This document shows, one piece after another, positions 50,666 through 61,384 of a DNA stretch of 64,000 nucleotides (position 1 is its first letter; each line of letters begins with the position of its first letter). The DNA comes from Meghimatium bilineatum (Eukaryota; Mollusca; Gastropoda; Stylommatophora; Philomycidae). The position numbers and the translations under genes are program-made. Below the pieces are notes generated by a model. That model saw nothing but the letters and a program-made list of their open reading frames with translations, ran no database searches and was not told the DNA's origin. The DNA lies in the NCBI GenBank assembly GCA_034231615.1, contig CM067298.1, positions 54,154,883 to 54,218,882 on the forward strand, in the 5' to 3' direction.

Positions 50666-51217
50666 TGATTATTTCCTGTTCTTCTGCGTTCGCTCTCACA
50701 TAGTCATCACGAATTTCGTATGCTTTCCGCCAGAGGGACTGAAGTACGTTACGGTACCGTTCAATTTGCTGCATTTAGGACTAGCGTATTCGATTTTGGC
50801 ATGCTTTTAATTCAAGTGAGTTTTCCTAACCCGTGACAACATGTTTATATGTCGTCAGGGGACAAATCTTTATCGACTACATAGCATGGCGGTTATCACT
50901 AACTGTGCCCCTGGACTTAACAGGCCATAAACATGTCCTACAGTGGATGTTTCCTAGGAGGCAGAAATTTAGATTTGGGGTTGACACGTCCGATTTCACT
51001 TTCACTTTTCGGTAACGTCGTCTTATGGGATGCCACAAATAACCCAAGCCCCAGCATAGTCGGCAGCTTCGAAATACATGGCAGATCAGTTTTGTTATTC
51101 TTATCTCCAATTTCAAAACTCGAGAACGCAAATAATGATATGAGATATTAAAACTACAGATAACATTTGTTATCCTTAATATTATTTCTGGCGTTGATTG
51201 TCATTTATCTATTTCAG
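50666..51217. other. intron sequence with an S1-like tail fragment
   Basis: CTTCTGCGTTCGCTCTCA near 50682 resembles the reverse of the S1 tail. Otherwise I recognise nothing before the exon acceptor. Confidence 0.4.
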
Positions 51218-51284
51218 CTGCTGGGTGGTTAACATTGGTAACTTCGAATGGATGATGTATGGACCAAATGCATTCTGTATTCTG
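51218..51284 (+). CDS. class B GPCR exon: ECL2 and TM5 start
   Basis: This 67-nt exon lies between TCTATTTCAG and GTAAGT, entering in phase 2 and leaving in phase 0. It encodes CWVVNIGNFEWMMYGPNAFC then IL. CW is the conserved ECL2 pair, with the Cys bonding to TM3. W..YGP is the class B TM5 entrance. Confidence 0.9.
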
Positions 51285-51334
51285 GTAAGTTTATTAAGTT
51301 ACTTGAACATTGATACAACAACGATACAATGTTT

Positions 51335-51450
51335 TTCAAACGGAGAAGGAAATGCAACATGGATCTCCAAAAAATACACTTTGTAAACAAGATGCCACGC
51401 GCAGGTTTCGAACAGGAGACCTTTTGAGCACACATCAAACGGCTTAAGAA
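51335..51450 (-). repeat. T1 tRNA-derived SINE, decayed copy
   Basis: GGATCTCCAAAAAATACACTT and CAGGTTTCGAACAGG align with the T1 element at 9950-10186. The B box has mutated to CTGTTCGAAACC on the minus strand. Confidence 0.6.
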
Positions 51451-51964
51451 CTTTACAACATAAATCCTAATGAGTAGAAGTATATGCAAAAATAAATATT
51501 AAAACAATTGAATAAATCCTTTCCAATTATATTACACAAACATTTGATGATTGAACTGTACCTGTCATACTTTAGGCTGAATGTCACTATACGTATTTCT
51601 ATTCATCACAGACAAAATTTGAGATTTTCGTTCATGTTTATTGCTTATTGTTATGATCTGGTAGCATTACTATCTAGAAACACTCATATGTAGTCAGTTT
51701 TCTTCCTCAGTAGATACTGAAGTTAGGCATACTAATGGTCTCCGTGACTCTATGTTAAACATATTCCTCTTTATGTCGTTGGCATTGACCAGTCATACTT
51801 GTGCCACACTTAATGCCAAACTATATCAACCAAATTCTAGATAGAGCACACATTACAAATTCCATATCTAGCAGTCACTCATAGAAATTCTTAAGAGTGC
51901 TCATTTGTCATCTTACTTCACTGAATACCATTGCATTTGAAGTAAACCTATAAGGGTTCTCATA

Positions 51965-53512
51965 AGTGATTATAATCAGCGTTATTATTTCTGTGAGCTC
52001 GAACTTGGGCGAGGGGCTCACGATGTCGGTGAATGACACCTCGGCTAAAAGGGCGAAAGAGCCAGGGTCCAACTCTTCTGTTGAGTTCTTCCTCTTAAGG
52101 AACTAGGCTCACGAATGAGAAAAGGTTCAGTACCCGATGGGCACATGCACAGTACGTCCAATTACACGATGCAAGTTCATAGACAGTGGAGCACCTCGTG
52201 CGAGACAGACGTGAGCAAAAATCGTATGGACGAAGAGTCACCACACACACGCGTGCCTGGCGACAGATAAAGGAGGCTGTCACAGGCTAGGGTAGCGCAC
52301 CCGAATTGCCAAGACATGCCGACATCGGATGTACTAGGCCTACAAGGCGCATAACGGTGACGCAACGTAATCACGCTTACGGCGGAAATCACACGGATAT
52401 CCGTGCTGGTTACAATTGAGCGAACGAAAGAAAAAAAACAAATTTTTGTGACAACCAGCATTCAACTGATTATAATCAGCGTTATTATTTCTGCGACAAC
52501 CAGCATCAAGTGATTATAATCAGCGTTATTATTTCTGCGACAACCAGCATCAAGTGATTATAATCAGCGTTATTATTTCTGCGACAACCAGCATCAAGTG
52601 AGTATAATCAGCGTTATTATTTCTGCGACAACCAGCATCAAGTGAGTATAATCAGCGTTATTATTTCTGTGACAACCAGCATCAAGTGATTATAATCAGC
52701 GTTATTATTTCTGTGACAACCAGCATCAAGTGATTATAATCAGCGTTATTATTTCTGTGACAACCAGCATCAAGTGAGTATAATCAGCGTTATTATTTCT
52801 GCGACAACCAGCATCAAGTGAGTATAATCAGCGTTATTATTTCTGTGACAACCAGCATCAAGTGATTATAATCAGCGTTATTATTTCTGTGACAACCAGC
52901 ATCAAGTGATTATAATCAGCGTTATTATTTCTGTGACAACCAGCATCAAGTGATTATAATCAGCGTTATTATTTCTGTGACAACCAGCATCAAGTGATTA
53001 TAATCAGCGTTATTATTTCTGTGACAACCAGCATCAAGTGAATATAAACAGCGTTATTATTTCTGTGACAACCAGCATCAAGTGAATATAAACAGCGTTA
53101 TTATTTCTGTGACAACCATCATTCAACTGAATATAAACAGCGTTATTATTTCTGTGACAACCATCATTCAACTGAATATAAACAGCGTTATTATTTCTGT
53201 GACAACCATCATTCAACTGAATATAAACAGCGTTATTATTTCTGTGACATCCAGCATCAAGTGATTATAATCAGCGTTATTATTTATGTGACAACCAGCA
53301 TCAAGTGAATATAAACAGCGTTATTATTTCTGTGACAACCATCATTCAACTGAATATAAACAGCGTTATTATTTCTGTGACAACCATCATTCAACTGAAT
53401 ATAAACAGCGTTATTATTTCTGTGACAACCATCATTCAACTGAATATAAACAGCGTTATTATTTCTGTGACATCCAGCATCAAGTGATTATAATCAGCGT
53501 TATTATTTCTGC
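51965..53512. repeat. 44-bp minisatellite, about 25 units, interrupted by a retroposon
   Basis: The unit GATTATAATCAGCGTTATTA plus TTTCTGTGACAACCAGCATC and AAGT repeats from 52466 on. A 45-bp variant ending CATCATTCAACT dominates the last third. A single partial unit (51966-51996) lies before the G1 insertion. Blocks at 53082-53264 and 53305-53487 are near-identical, giving a 223-bp higher-order period. Confidence 0.95.
51997..52446 (+). mobile_element. G1 retroposon, 5'-truncated, inside the 44-bp array
   Basis: Flanked by TGTGA on both sides (51992-51996 and 52447-52451), splitting one repeat unit. It ends with an A-rich tail (GAAAGAAAAAAAACAAATTTTT). It is the inverted, shorter relative of 15430-16380. 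The 5' truncation, A-rich tail and short duplication fit LINE-type insertion. Confidence 0.75.
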
Positions 53513-53938
53513 GAGCGTGAGTGTGTAGTGTGCATATAGTCGTTTTTCTCATTTCTGCTACTACCAATATACACAGGGACGTGAATATATGTAATTCACA
53601 GATTGTGCAAACAAAAACATAGTTTTATCCATGTAAACTAACATCTATCGTTTCGAATCTTTCAAAGCATACGTTGAACATCAGACAAGAGGATTGTCCT
53701 AGCCCAGTACGTCTCTGAGAGACATTCGAATGCTACAGTAGGGATATCAACATATATCCTCGTGCATACACCATCTTGATATTTTATGCAGGGTTGCGTT
53801 TGACTACCTGTAAAATATTTATAAAACTCCAAGCATATCTTTCACCGCGACTGTCACAATAGACTACGGTCGTAGATCCAAAATGGCCTGTCTTTGCAAA
53901 TAAATTAATACATACCCTAATTAATAAGCATATATTAT
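53513..53938. other. intron sequence, nothing recognised
   Basis: Moderately AT-rich, with no gene or repeat that I can support. Confidence 0.5.
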
Positions 53939-54131
53939 GGGATGGAGGTGGCTGAGCCATCCCACATAGACTCAGCGACCCAACGCCATGCTGAGATCGG
54001 ATGTGTCAGGCCAAAAATGCGCAGATATCACAGCAATGTTGTAAACCATGACACATCGCATTCCGTTCTCCGGACTACATCCTGCTGATCTGCAGGAGTT
54101 TGAGAACGAACGCAGAAGAAGAAGAAGAAGA
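53939..54131 (+). mobile_element. S1 short retroposon
   Basis: It starts GGGATGGAGGTGGCTGAGCC and contains ATCGGATGTGTCAGGCC, GGACTACATCCTGCTGATCT and the tail GAACGCAGAAGAAGAAGAAG. It lacks the first ~85 bases of the full-length S1 at 62630. Flanking CATATATTA and CATATATAA may be a mutated target duplication. Confidence 0.8.
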
Positions 54132-54404
54132 TAAACATATATAATCAACGCGATTGACAGCTACATCCGACAATCATCATTCGCTACGTTATCTGCTATG
54201 ATTAATATTTCAAGGTCTGGTTAGTTCATTCTGCCATTCTTTACAATTTCTGCTATTAGTAATTATATTCTGGTCTGAAAACAAAGCAGGCTTTCCAGAT
54301 ATGATAACATGGCCTGTGTAACAACCAGGAAATTTAGTACTTCTAGTTGAGAATACACAGAATATTGTCAATATTATTTTTCAGGAATCTTGTAGAATGC
54401 CCTA

Positions 54405-54590
54405 GTTGGTTTTGGGGTGGAATTGGCTGGCCCATCTCATGGACGGCCACAGTGACCTAGAATTCATTCTAAAATTAGGTGTGCCAAGCTGAAAGGCACA
54501 TATATCGCAGGATAAACTACAATCCATGACATAAGGCATTCCATTCTCCGAACTACATCCAACTATTCCAATCTACCACGAAACGAACCT
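54405..54590 (+). repeat. S1 short retroposon, old copy
   Basis: GGGGTGGAATTGGCTGGCCC, GGTGTGCCAAGCTGAAAGGC and GAACTACATCCAACTATTCC follow the S1 order with many changes. The GAA tail is lost. Confidence 0.65.
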
Positions 54591-54629
54591 CACTATAGGT
54601 GTATTAAAAATTATATCGCATCAGTACTC

Positions 54630-54740
54630 CTATAAGTTATATATCACCAGCTACATTCTTTTATATTGCATCATGACTAAGGTATATATCACCAGCTACA
54701 TTCTTTTATATATCAACAGCTGCCTTCGTTTATAACAGCT
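54630..54740. repeat. short tandem repeat
   Basis: Three imperfect units around TATATATCACCAGCTACATTC. Confidence 0.6.
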
Positions 54741-55184
54741 GAACTTTTTGTATTATGAAGAGTTTGAATTTTACATACATTTTCGTTGTGTATGATTGAT
54801 GTTTCTTGACAACTGCCAATTGGTCGCAGCACCGGGAACGCCACCCCCCCCCCTTCCTTTGTATTTATTAATATGATTTGTATGTTATTATTTTTTTTTA
54901 TAAATCTATGATTTTTCATTGTCCATGTTGTTTCAGAATAACTACAGCCGCTCAATTACTATTATACTAAAGTGTGTTAACTTTACTATAATAATATTGA
55001 ACAAAAACGCAAAGGAGAGCAAATTTTGTAATTTTTATCACATTCAAGAACATGTGTTGTAGTCACTTAATAATTTGGAAGATACCTTACTCTAGATCAT
55101 TATTGTTCATCTTACACCCATGTCTACACAACCATGAAATTCACAAAAAAGAATATGATACAATTCAGATTTGTAATTTTTCAG

Positions 55185-55267
55185 GCCAACCTAGGATTCT
55201 TAACAAATGTGCTGCGAATTTTGCTTACGAAAATACAGAACCATCCAAATGAGCCAAGTAATTTCAG
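55185..55267 (+). CDS. class B GPCR exon: end of TM5 and ICL3
   Basis: This 83-nt exon lies between TTTTTCAG and GTAAAT, entering in phase 0 and leaving in phase 2. It encodes ANLGFLTNVLRILLTKIQNH then PNEPSNF and a split Arg codon. N....L.N.LR.LLTK is the cytoplasmic end of TM5 in class B receptors, and the rest is the start of the G-protein-contacting third loop. The next exon (TM6) is not seen by 64000. Confidence 0.9.
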
Positions 55268-55768
55268 GTAAATTTGAAAGTTAACTTAATATTTTAGTTG
55301 CAGACTTGTAACTGAGAAGAAAACAGTATTTGTTATCCTTTGTAATACGTATTTATTTGATATTTGTGTATTTTTTCACATTTGAACCGTTTACTGTTTT
55401 ATTTTAGTATGAAATCAAAAGTACCTATCTTGAGTATCACTTAAATTTATAAATCAATGGTTCTGAAAATGGGATTTATAGTCCCCACACAGGGTATGCA
55501 ACGATATACAGGGGTGGCCACGGAAAAAAAGGAAAGTGGATTGTCCATCTGGGGAGCGGGCACACGAAGTGATGTGTGAAATATATCTAACAAGATATAC
55601 AACAGCAATGGACGAAAGAACATGACTACCCTGTTTTCGACTCTATTTGCGGTCCATTGAGTACAATGTGTCCCAATGTGTGCAACGGGATAACGATGTT
55701 GTCTTCCACTATCCTAGATTGCCTGTATTGGGGGTAAGGAATGATCATACATTCGTGTCTGATATGTA
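55268..55768. other. intron sequence, nothing recognised
   Basis: AT-rich, up to the LINE target site. Confidence 0.5.
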
Positions 55769-55815
55769 GCATAAAGCGGTTCTTCTTCTTCTTCTTTCGT
55801 TCACTTGAAACATGT

Positions 55816-56637
55816 CTATATCTGTAATTCTGTCTCCTTAATAAAACTCACGGTCTTTTGTAGTTCATACAATGTCCCATAGAATTTTGATTCCAGTGTT
55901 GTTTCCTCTGGCCAATATGTCTGCCTCAGCGTTTCATGCTCAGAACACTCTTGAAGTATATGTTTGGCACTCTGTGCTGCCTGTCCACATGTACACATGG
56001 CTGTGTTGCCAATCTTGAACTTTGTATACATGTGACTGCGGAGTCGGTTGTGTCCTGTTCTGAGACGTAGAATTATAACTTGTTCTGGTCTGTTCATAAT
56101 ATGATAGTCATCTTGTGTTGGTGTTTGTGGCTTTCTTATTGACTTGATCATCTGTTTTTTCTGATGGTAGGTGATTGGTATATCTGGTTGGTCTTCGGCA
56201 GCACCTTCCTTAGCCAGTTGGTCTGCTTTTTCATTTCCTGGTATTCCACAGTGAGAGGGTATCCACTGCATGGTTATCCTGTACTGGTAAGACAATTCGC
56301 TAAGTAGTTTTTTCAAGTCTGTTAGTTTTTCAGACTGGAGAGCTTGAAGCACTGACCTTGCATCTGTCAGGAATACCACAGGCTGTAGTTCAGAGTTGGA
56401 GTTCAGCAGTTTTTTAGCAGCCACAATAATTGCCTGGATTTCTGCATCATAATTATTGCAGAATTTTCCTGTCGGTGTTCTGATTGTATCTCTAGGCTTG
56501 TGTGGATATTCTATATATACACCTGCACCTCCATTCCTCACGGCATTCTGTGCTGACCCATCTGTGTATACTCTGACCCATATATCTTGTGGATATTCCT
56601 CATCCAGGAAACTGAGGGTGACTCCTTCGCTGCACAC
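55816..56637 (-). CDS. LINE RNase H domain, frameshifted from ORF2
   Basis: This 273-codon frame has no ATG at its start and overlaps the end of the reverse transcriptase ORF by 38 bases, in another frame. It encodes RNase H with all four acidic residues visible: VYTDGSAQN (D), DAEIQAII (E), FLTDARSVLQAL (D) and GIPGNEKADQLAKEG (D). A Cys/His-containing tail follows (CTCGQAAQSAKHILQECSEH). RNase H would remove RNA from the LINE cDNA hybrid. In related elements this domain is continuous with ORF2, so a one-base shift near 56640 has probably split a single ORF. Programmed frameshifting is possible but unsupported. Confidence 0.88.
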   Translation of the reverse strand: MCSEGVTLSFLDEEYPQDIWVRVYTDGSAQNAVRNGGAGVYIEYPHKPRDTIRTPTGKFCNNYDAEIQAIIVAAKKLLNSNSELQPVVFLTDARSVLQALQSEKLTDLKKLLSELSYQYRITMQWIPSHCGIPGNEKADQLAKEGAAEDQPDIPITYHQKKQMIKSIRKPQTPTQDDYHIMNRPEQVIILRLRTGHNRLRSHMYTKFKIGNTAMCTCGQAAQSAKHILQECSEHETLRQTYWPEETTLESKFYGTLYELQKTVSFIKETELQI

Positions 56638-59600
56638 TGTTCTGTTCGTCCTCGCTTAGTATTCCTTTCACATGGGTCTGAATGTATATTGGCATTCCAT
56701 GCCTTTCACTCCACGGGGTTTGTTCTGGTACAGGCCTTAAGGGGCTGTCAACTTCAGGTAGGTCTGTAAGTTGTCTGCGGAGTCGTTTAGCTTGATGGAT
56801 AAAGCTGCTTCTTTTCAGTCGTCCCATTGCTAGATTTTGGAATCTTTCCTTCATTGGATGACTTGGCATACACTGAAACTTTTCTGCCTGAATTAGTACT
56901 TTTGTGTCTCTGCGTTCGCCAAGTGTTTGCATTCTTCCCATTTTCTGCATCTCTGCTATGGGTGTTGATTTCATTGCTCCCAACATTATTCTAAGTGCCT
57001 GGTTTTGCACTTTATCTAGATCTTGTAATGTTGTGTTTGATGCAGGACACCACGCAGCTGAACCATATTCCAGGTGTGGTCTTATGCCTTGCTGATAAAC
57101 TTTACTGAGTATATTTCCACTGGCTCCCCATGTGGTTCCACTTAGTTTTCTCAGGATAGCTAGCTTCCTCCTGGCTTTTGTTGTTGCTTTGTTTATGTGC
57201 TGCTTCCATGTCAGCTTATCATCAAAAGTAACTCCGAGGTATGTGGGTTGTTTGTCTTCTTTCAAGAGCTCTCCATCTATCTTGATATGACCAGCTTTTT
57301 GTTTTGGTGAGAGGGTAAAGAGTGTAGTGCTGCACTTATCTGTGTTAATGCTGACGCACCATCTATTTGCCCATAAGGTTAGGGCATCGATAGCTCTTTG
57401 TATTTGTTTAGTGGCCACTGTTGCATGTTCTTCCGTGCACCAGATCACCAGGTCGTCAGCATACATTGCCACTTTGATCCCGTGTGGTAGTTCAGCAACT
57501 AGGTCATTGATGTAAACCAAGAAAAGTGTGGGTGACAGGACTCCTCCCTGGGGGACTCCATGACGCAGTAGAACTTTCTTGCTCTTGCGACCATCTAATT
57601 GTACCCTGGCTCTTCTATTATGCAGGTATGCTTTTACCCATTTGTACATTCTTGAGCTAACCCTGCAATTTCGCAATTTCTTTAGGAGCCCTTCTTTCCA
57701 GACCTTATCAAATGCTTTCCTGAGGTCTATCCATGCTGCTAGTACCAGTTTCTTTTCTTGGAAGGCATCCTCAATCTCTTGGGAGAGGTAGGTCGCCTGA
57801 TCTTCAGTAGAGTAGCACTGTCTGAAACCTGCTTGCTGTGATACCAGAAGGTTTTCACTTTCAAGGTACCACTGCATCCTAAGATTGATAATGCGTTCCA
57901 TTGTTTTACATAGACAGCTTGTGAGGCTGATGGGCCTGTAGTTGGAGACTGTGTTGCCATCTTTTCCTGATTTGAGGAGTGGTATCATTATTGCTTCTCT
58001 CCACGCCTGTGGTACATTACCTGTGGACCAGCTTGTGTTAAAGATCTGCAGTAGCTTTGCTCTTGCTGCAATTCCCAGGTTTCTAATCATTTCATTGGAC
58101 ACTCCATCAGCTCCAGGGGACTTTTTCATTTTCAATTTGGATATTGCATGCTCCAGTTCTCTCATTGTGATTGGTGCCTCCATGACGTCAGGTATAGGTT
58201 CGCCTTGTCCAATATTTTTCTGGTTCTCTCGAACCTCCTGTTGTTTGTCTGGGCTGACTTTGATGTTATTGTCTTCTGCAAAGGAATCTGCAAAGTAATC
58301 AGCTGCATGTTTACCTGTTAAAATGTTTCTATCTTTATAAAGTGTGATCCTCTTATTTCTCCCTGTACCTTCATCATTTAGTTGTTTTACAAGTTTCCAT
58401 AATTTCCTAGTATCTCTTTCTAAGTTCAGCGATTCTGTTTTTTCTTTCCAGCTGCTCCGCCTGGCTTGTAACTTGGCTCTTTGAAATTTAGCCTTTGTTT
58501 GCTGATATTTGTTGTGATGTTCTTGGCTAGGTCTGTTCTCAGCCTGCTGTCTAGATGTTTCCATCTCATTTTGCAGCTTTTCCAGTTCATCATTCCAGTA
58601 GGGTTTGTAGTTTTTGCGTGCCCCCCTGGGTATGGTTTTACTAGCAGCTTGTAGTATACATCTATTAAATTCACTCACTGCTCTATTGATGTCTTTGTCC
58701 AAGTTCATGTCCTTAGCTAGAACACTGGTTAAATGCTGGTACATTTTCCAGTCTGCCCTTTTATAGTTCCACCTAGTGAGCGTGCTGCTGTCCTTGGAAA
58801 ATTCATTGTGGATTTCCAGAAATACTGGTCTGTGGTCACTACCTCCAAGCTGCTTTCCAACAACACGTGTGATGTTCCATTCCAAGCCAGGTGAGTGGAA
58901 TGCCAGGTCTGGTGTAGAGGTGGTGTGCCATGCTCTCGAGTAGAAGGTTGGCGAGTCTGCTGGCTGGTTAATAAGGATGAGATTATTTTCATCCTGCCAG
59001 CTCTCAAGTTCCTCACCTCTCTTGTCGATATGATCGTAGCCCCAGCTCTGAGAGTGGCTGTTGAAGTCACCACACACCATAAGTCTCTCTTTGTCTGGAA
59101 TTGTGTCTAGTGCCAATGGTTTATCATTTGGGCAGTAGTAGTTCAGGAGATGGAATTCTGCACTGTCTGTTTTTAGGTGGAGCATCTGGTATTCTGCCCC
59201 TTCCATATATACTTCAAGCTGACATGCGCTGATATTGTTTTTAACAAGTGTCAGAATTCCACCCTTTCGCCTGTCCTTTCTGTCAGACCGGTAGCACTGG
59301 TAGCCTCTGATTTTGAAGGCTATGTCGCTGCTGAGGTGTGTTTCTTGGATACAGCATATACTAACTTGTTCTTCACTGAGGACATTTTCAAGTTCCAATT
59401 TTTTGCTGTATCCATCTCTTTTACTGTTGACACCCTCAGCATTCCAGTGCATTATTTTTATTGGTTGTTTGTTTGTTTGGCCAGTAGCTCTATTCCCTTG
59501 CCTCCTGGCTCCTCGGGGCAATTGAGAAGGACTTCCAGTAACTGAGGTTGGGCCCTTTCGAGGTATAGGGCCCGGCACCGTCCCTGCCTGAACGTCCGCC

Positions 59601-59638
59601 ACAGGGCAGGCACCATAACTATTTCTAGATGTAGACAT
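56600..59638 (-). CDS. LINE ORF2: AP-endonuclease and reverse transcriptase, 1012 codons
   Basis: It starts at an ATG preceded in frame by a TAA. The APE-type endonuclease occupies about residues 60-275, with HWNAEG (64-69), QETHL (98-102), GDFNSHS (190-196), TPDLA and SDHRP (267-271). All expected catalytic residues are present. The reverse transcriptase covers about 480-760, with SPGADGVSNEMI, DLRKAFDKVW (638-647), GVPQGGVLSP (694-703) and YADD (726-729). The endonuclease nicks target DNA and the polymerase copies the RNA at the nick. The style is close to mollusc Nimbus and insect I elements. It ends early where the frame changes before RNase H. By sequence the two enzymatic domains look intact. 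Confidence 0.95.
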   Translation of the reverse strand: MSTSRNSYGACPVADVQAGTVPGPIPRKGPTSVTGSPSQLPRGARRQGNRATGQTNKQPIKIMHWNAEGVNSKRDGYSKKLELENVLSEEQVSICCIQETHLSSDIAFKIRGYQCYRSDRKDRRKGGILTLVKNNISACQLEVYMEGAEYQMLHLKTDSAEFHLLNYYCPNDKPLALDTIPDKERLMVCGDFNSHSQSWGYDHIDKRGEELESWQDENNLILINQPADSPTFYSRAWHTTSTPDLAFHSPGLEWNITRVVGKQLGGSDHRPVFLEIHNEFSKDSSTLTRWNYKRADWKMYQHLTSVLAKDMNLDKDINRAVSEFNRCILQAASKTIPRGARKNYKPYWNDELEKLQNEMETSRQQAENRPSQEHHNKYQQTKAKFQRAKLQARRSSWKEKTESLNLERDTRKLWKLVKQLNDEGTGRNKRITLYKDRNILTGKHAADYFADSFAEDNNIKVSPDKQQEVRENQKNIGQGEPIPDVMEAPITMRELEHAISKLKMKKSPGADGVSNEMIRNLGIAARAKLLQIFNTSWSTGNVPQAWREAIMIPLLKSGKDGNTVSNYRPISLTSCLCKTMERIINLRMQWYLESENLLVSQQAGFRQCYSTEDQATYLSQEIEDAFQEKKLVLAAWIDLRKAFDKVWKEGLLKKLRNCRVSSRMYKWVKAYLHNRRARVQLDGRKSKKVLLRHGVPQGGVLSPTLFLVYINDLVAELPHGIKVAMYADDLVIWCTEEHATVATKQIQRAIDALTLWANRWCVSINTDKCSTTLFTLSPKQKAGHIKIDGELLKEDKQPTYLGVTFDDKLTWKQHINKATTKARRKLAILRKLSGTTWGASGNILSKVYQQGIRPHLEYGSAAWCPASNTTLQDLDKVQNQALRIMLGAMKSTPIAEMQKMGRMQTLGERRDTKVLIQAEKFQCMPSHPMKERFQNLAMGRLKRSSFIHQAKRLRRQLTDLPEVDSPLRPVPEQTPWSERHGMPIYIQTHVKGILSEDEQNSVQRRSHPQFPG

Positions 59639-59834
59639 GTTTCCATTGTGTTATGTGCGTGGCATCCTGATTATCTGTGCGCCTTTTGGCTGGATGCCTC
59701 CGTCTTCAGCACTCTGCTTACTAGGGCAGGACTATGGTCCTGCTCGAGTGGGACTGCCCGACCAGTCTTAGTTTCCAGCCCCTGATGGCTGAACTAAGCC
59801 CCATCACCTCTGCACGGTGCTGGTCTCGATGGGG
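59639..59834 (-). other. LINE 5' leader, similar to S1 retroposons
   Basis: On the minus strand it starts CCCCATCGAGACCAGCACCG. Its last ~80 bases contain GCTGAAGACGGAGGCATCC, AAAGGCGCACAGATAATCA and CATAACACAATGGAAAC. S1 has the same order: GCTGAAGTCGGATGTGCCGG, AAAGGCGCAGATATCACAGC and CATAACACAACG. It may contain an internal promoter, as LINE leaders do, but no motif proves this. Confidence 0.65.
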
Positions 59835-59846
59835 GCATAAAGCGGT

Positions 59847-61384
59847 AAATTGAATAAAGATAAAGTGCGTATCTAACAAGGTCCTTAAGATTTTAGACAA
59901 ACTTTTATTTAGCCTAAATTCTGAACTTCTGCAGGTTATCTTTTGTAGCAGGACAATGGCGATATTACATTTTTAGTATAGCTAAGTATAGTTTAGTTTA
60001 GGTACAGGAAATCGAGGCGTTTGTCAATTGAACTTATGGTTCGACATATTCGCTTCGGTATACACACGACACATTTAGGAGATAATTGAATGAAATCAGT
60101 TTTTTTAATGTGTCATGAGTTTTAAAAAAGCATTACCGGGTAAGAGTCTGTACATTGTATAGCCAACACGTCACTGGAAAATAAAGTATGCGTAACGTGC
60201 GATATTTGCACGGTAGATACAAAATATATGGGATTAGCATGACACGGCAATATTCAATTGTCTACATATGTTTTAAAATTATTATCTTTATTCATGTGAC
60301 GACTGCGGCCTGAAATGTCACATTTCGTAATTTGACGCCATCATAAAAGTTTTCTTCTTTATAGATCAGTGTTTGGTTATAAAACCAGATATGAACATTC
60401 CTAGAATACAGAATTGAACATTTTCTGCGATCAGTCAATATGCTCATAGTGCCAGATTGAGCATGAATAGAATATATTGTTTTAGGTAGCTATGTGTTTC
60501 TCACAATATTGTTTGCAAAGATTGTCCTGTCAGCAAGACTGAGTCCTTCGGCAGTAAAGAAGACCGATTTGCGTGAAGTAAACACACCTTAATTCGGTAC
60601 GTGTTTGATTGTTGTCGTGTTTTCGTTGGTCACTATTTATATACTAAGAGTCGCATGTCAAAAATGTCAAGACAAACGAACTAAATGAACGGAAGTAAAC
60701 AAAATCAGCATTTCAGGTAATGTTGACCTTCCTTTACACATGTCTGCATACTGCAGCCTGGTAATGGACAGAGTGTACGTTCTGTGAGCAACGACACTAG
60801 AACATTCATGTAGTATATTGCAGTAGGAAACAGGTAATGAAGTATTACTGAACAACGACTAACACACTATCACTGTTGGATGATCACGTGAAATAATACA
60901 CACAACAATATACATGATATAATAATACAAATATCAATACACAGAGCATAATCGACGTTTCGACTGAAAGGCTTTTATCAAGATAAGCACATACCATCAA
61001 CAGATAACGAGTAGACAATAACATGCACATGTATCCGAGCGAAAACGTGTAGTGCATTTTATTGTGCTGCGTTGTTGCTCTGTATAATGCAAGTCGGGAG
61101 GTCGCTGATACCAATCCAATGTAAGTGTGATTTTATAGGCCAGTGACCTATTATCAGATGAAGTATATGATATTTTTAAATTTCTCTTCACTTTTTTCAT
61201 GTTGCAGAGCTTAAACATATAGTGTCCAGCTATTTCCCCACTGCTTTCATAAATTATTTTAGCGATGGTTATAATTCCTTGAAATTTTCTTAAAGCACCT
61301 GAAATTGAGAAAAGTTACCTCCCGTTTTGATAATTAGTTTCCTTTTTCGTTTCCGAAATGCCACAGTGATTTGCTTCTTTCTTA
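59847..61384. other. no gene recognised
   Basis: AT-rich sequence downstream of the LINE. Candidate TM6 and TM7 receptor exons were sought here and not found. Confidence 0.5.

Larger units (their letters stand above)
55781..59834 (-). mobile_element. I-clade LINE (Nimbus-like), 12-bp target duplication
   Basis: GCATAAAGCGGT lies directly on both sides (55769-55780 and 59835-59846). On the minus strand the element has a ~196-bp 5' leader, an endonuclease-reverse transcriptase ORF, an RNase H ORF in another frame, and a 3' tail GAACGAAAGAAGAAGAAGAA. The perfect duplication and long open frames mean a recent insertion. No ORF1 (gag-like) is present, so it is either 5'-truncated or an ORF1-less type. 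The clade call rests on the EN-RT-RNase H order and the motif style. Confidence 0.93.

Noticed and set aside
53034-53487. 60-codon frames such as MNINSVIISVTTI repeated on both strands
   Set aside because: They are by-products of the stop-free 45-bp minisatellite variant.
59458-59646. 62-codon frame overlapping the LINE ORF2 start, as an ORF1
   Set aside because: It is too short, has no zinc knuckle or coiled coil, and overlaps the ORF2 N-terminus in another frame.
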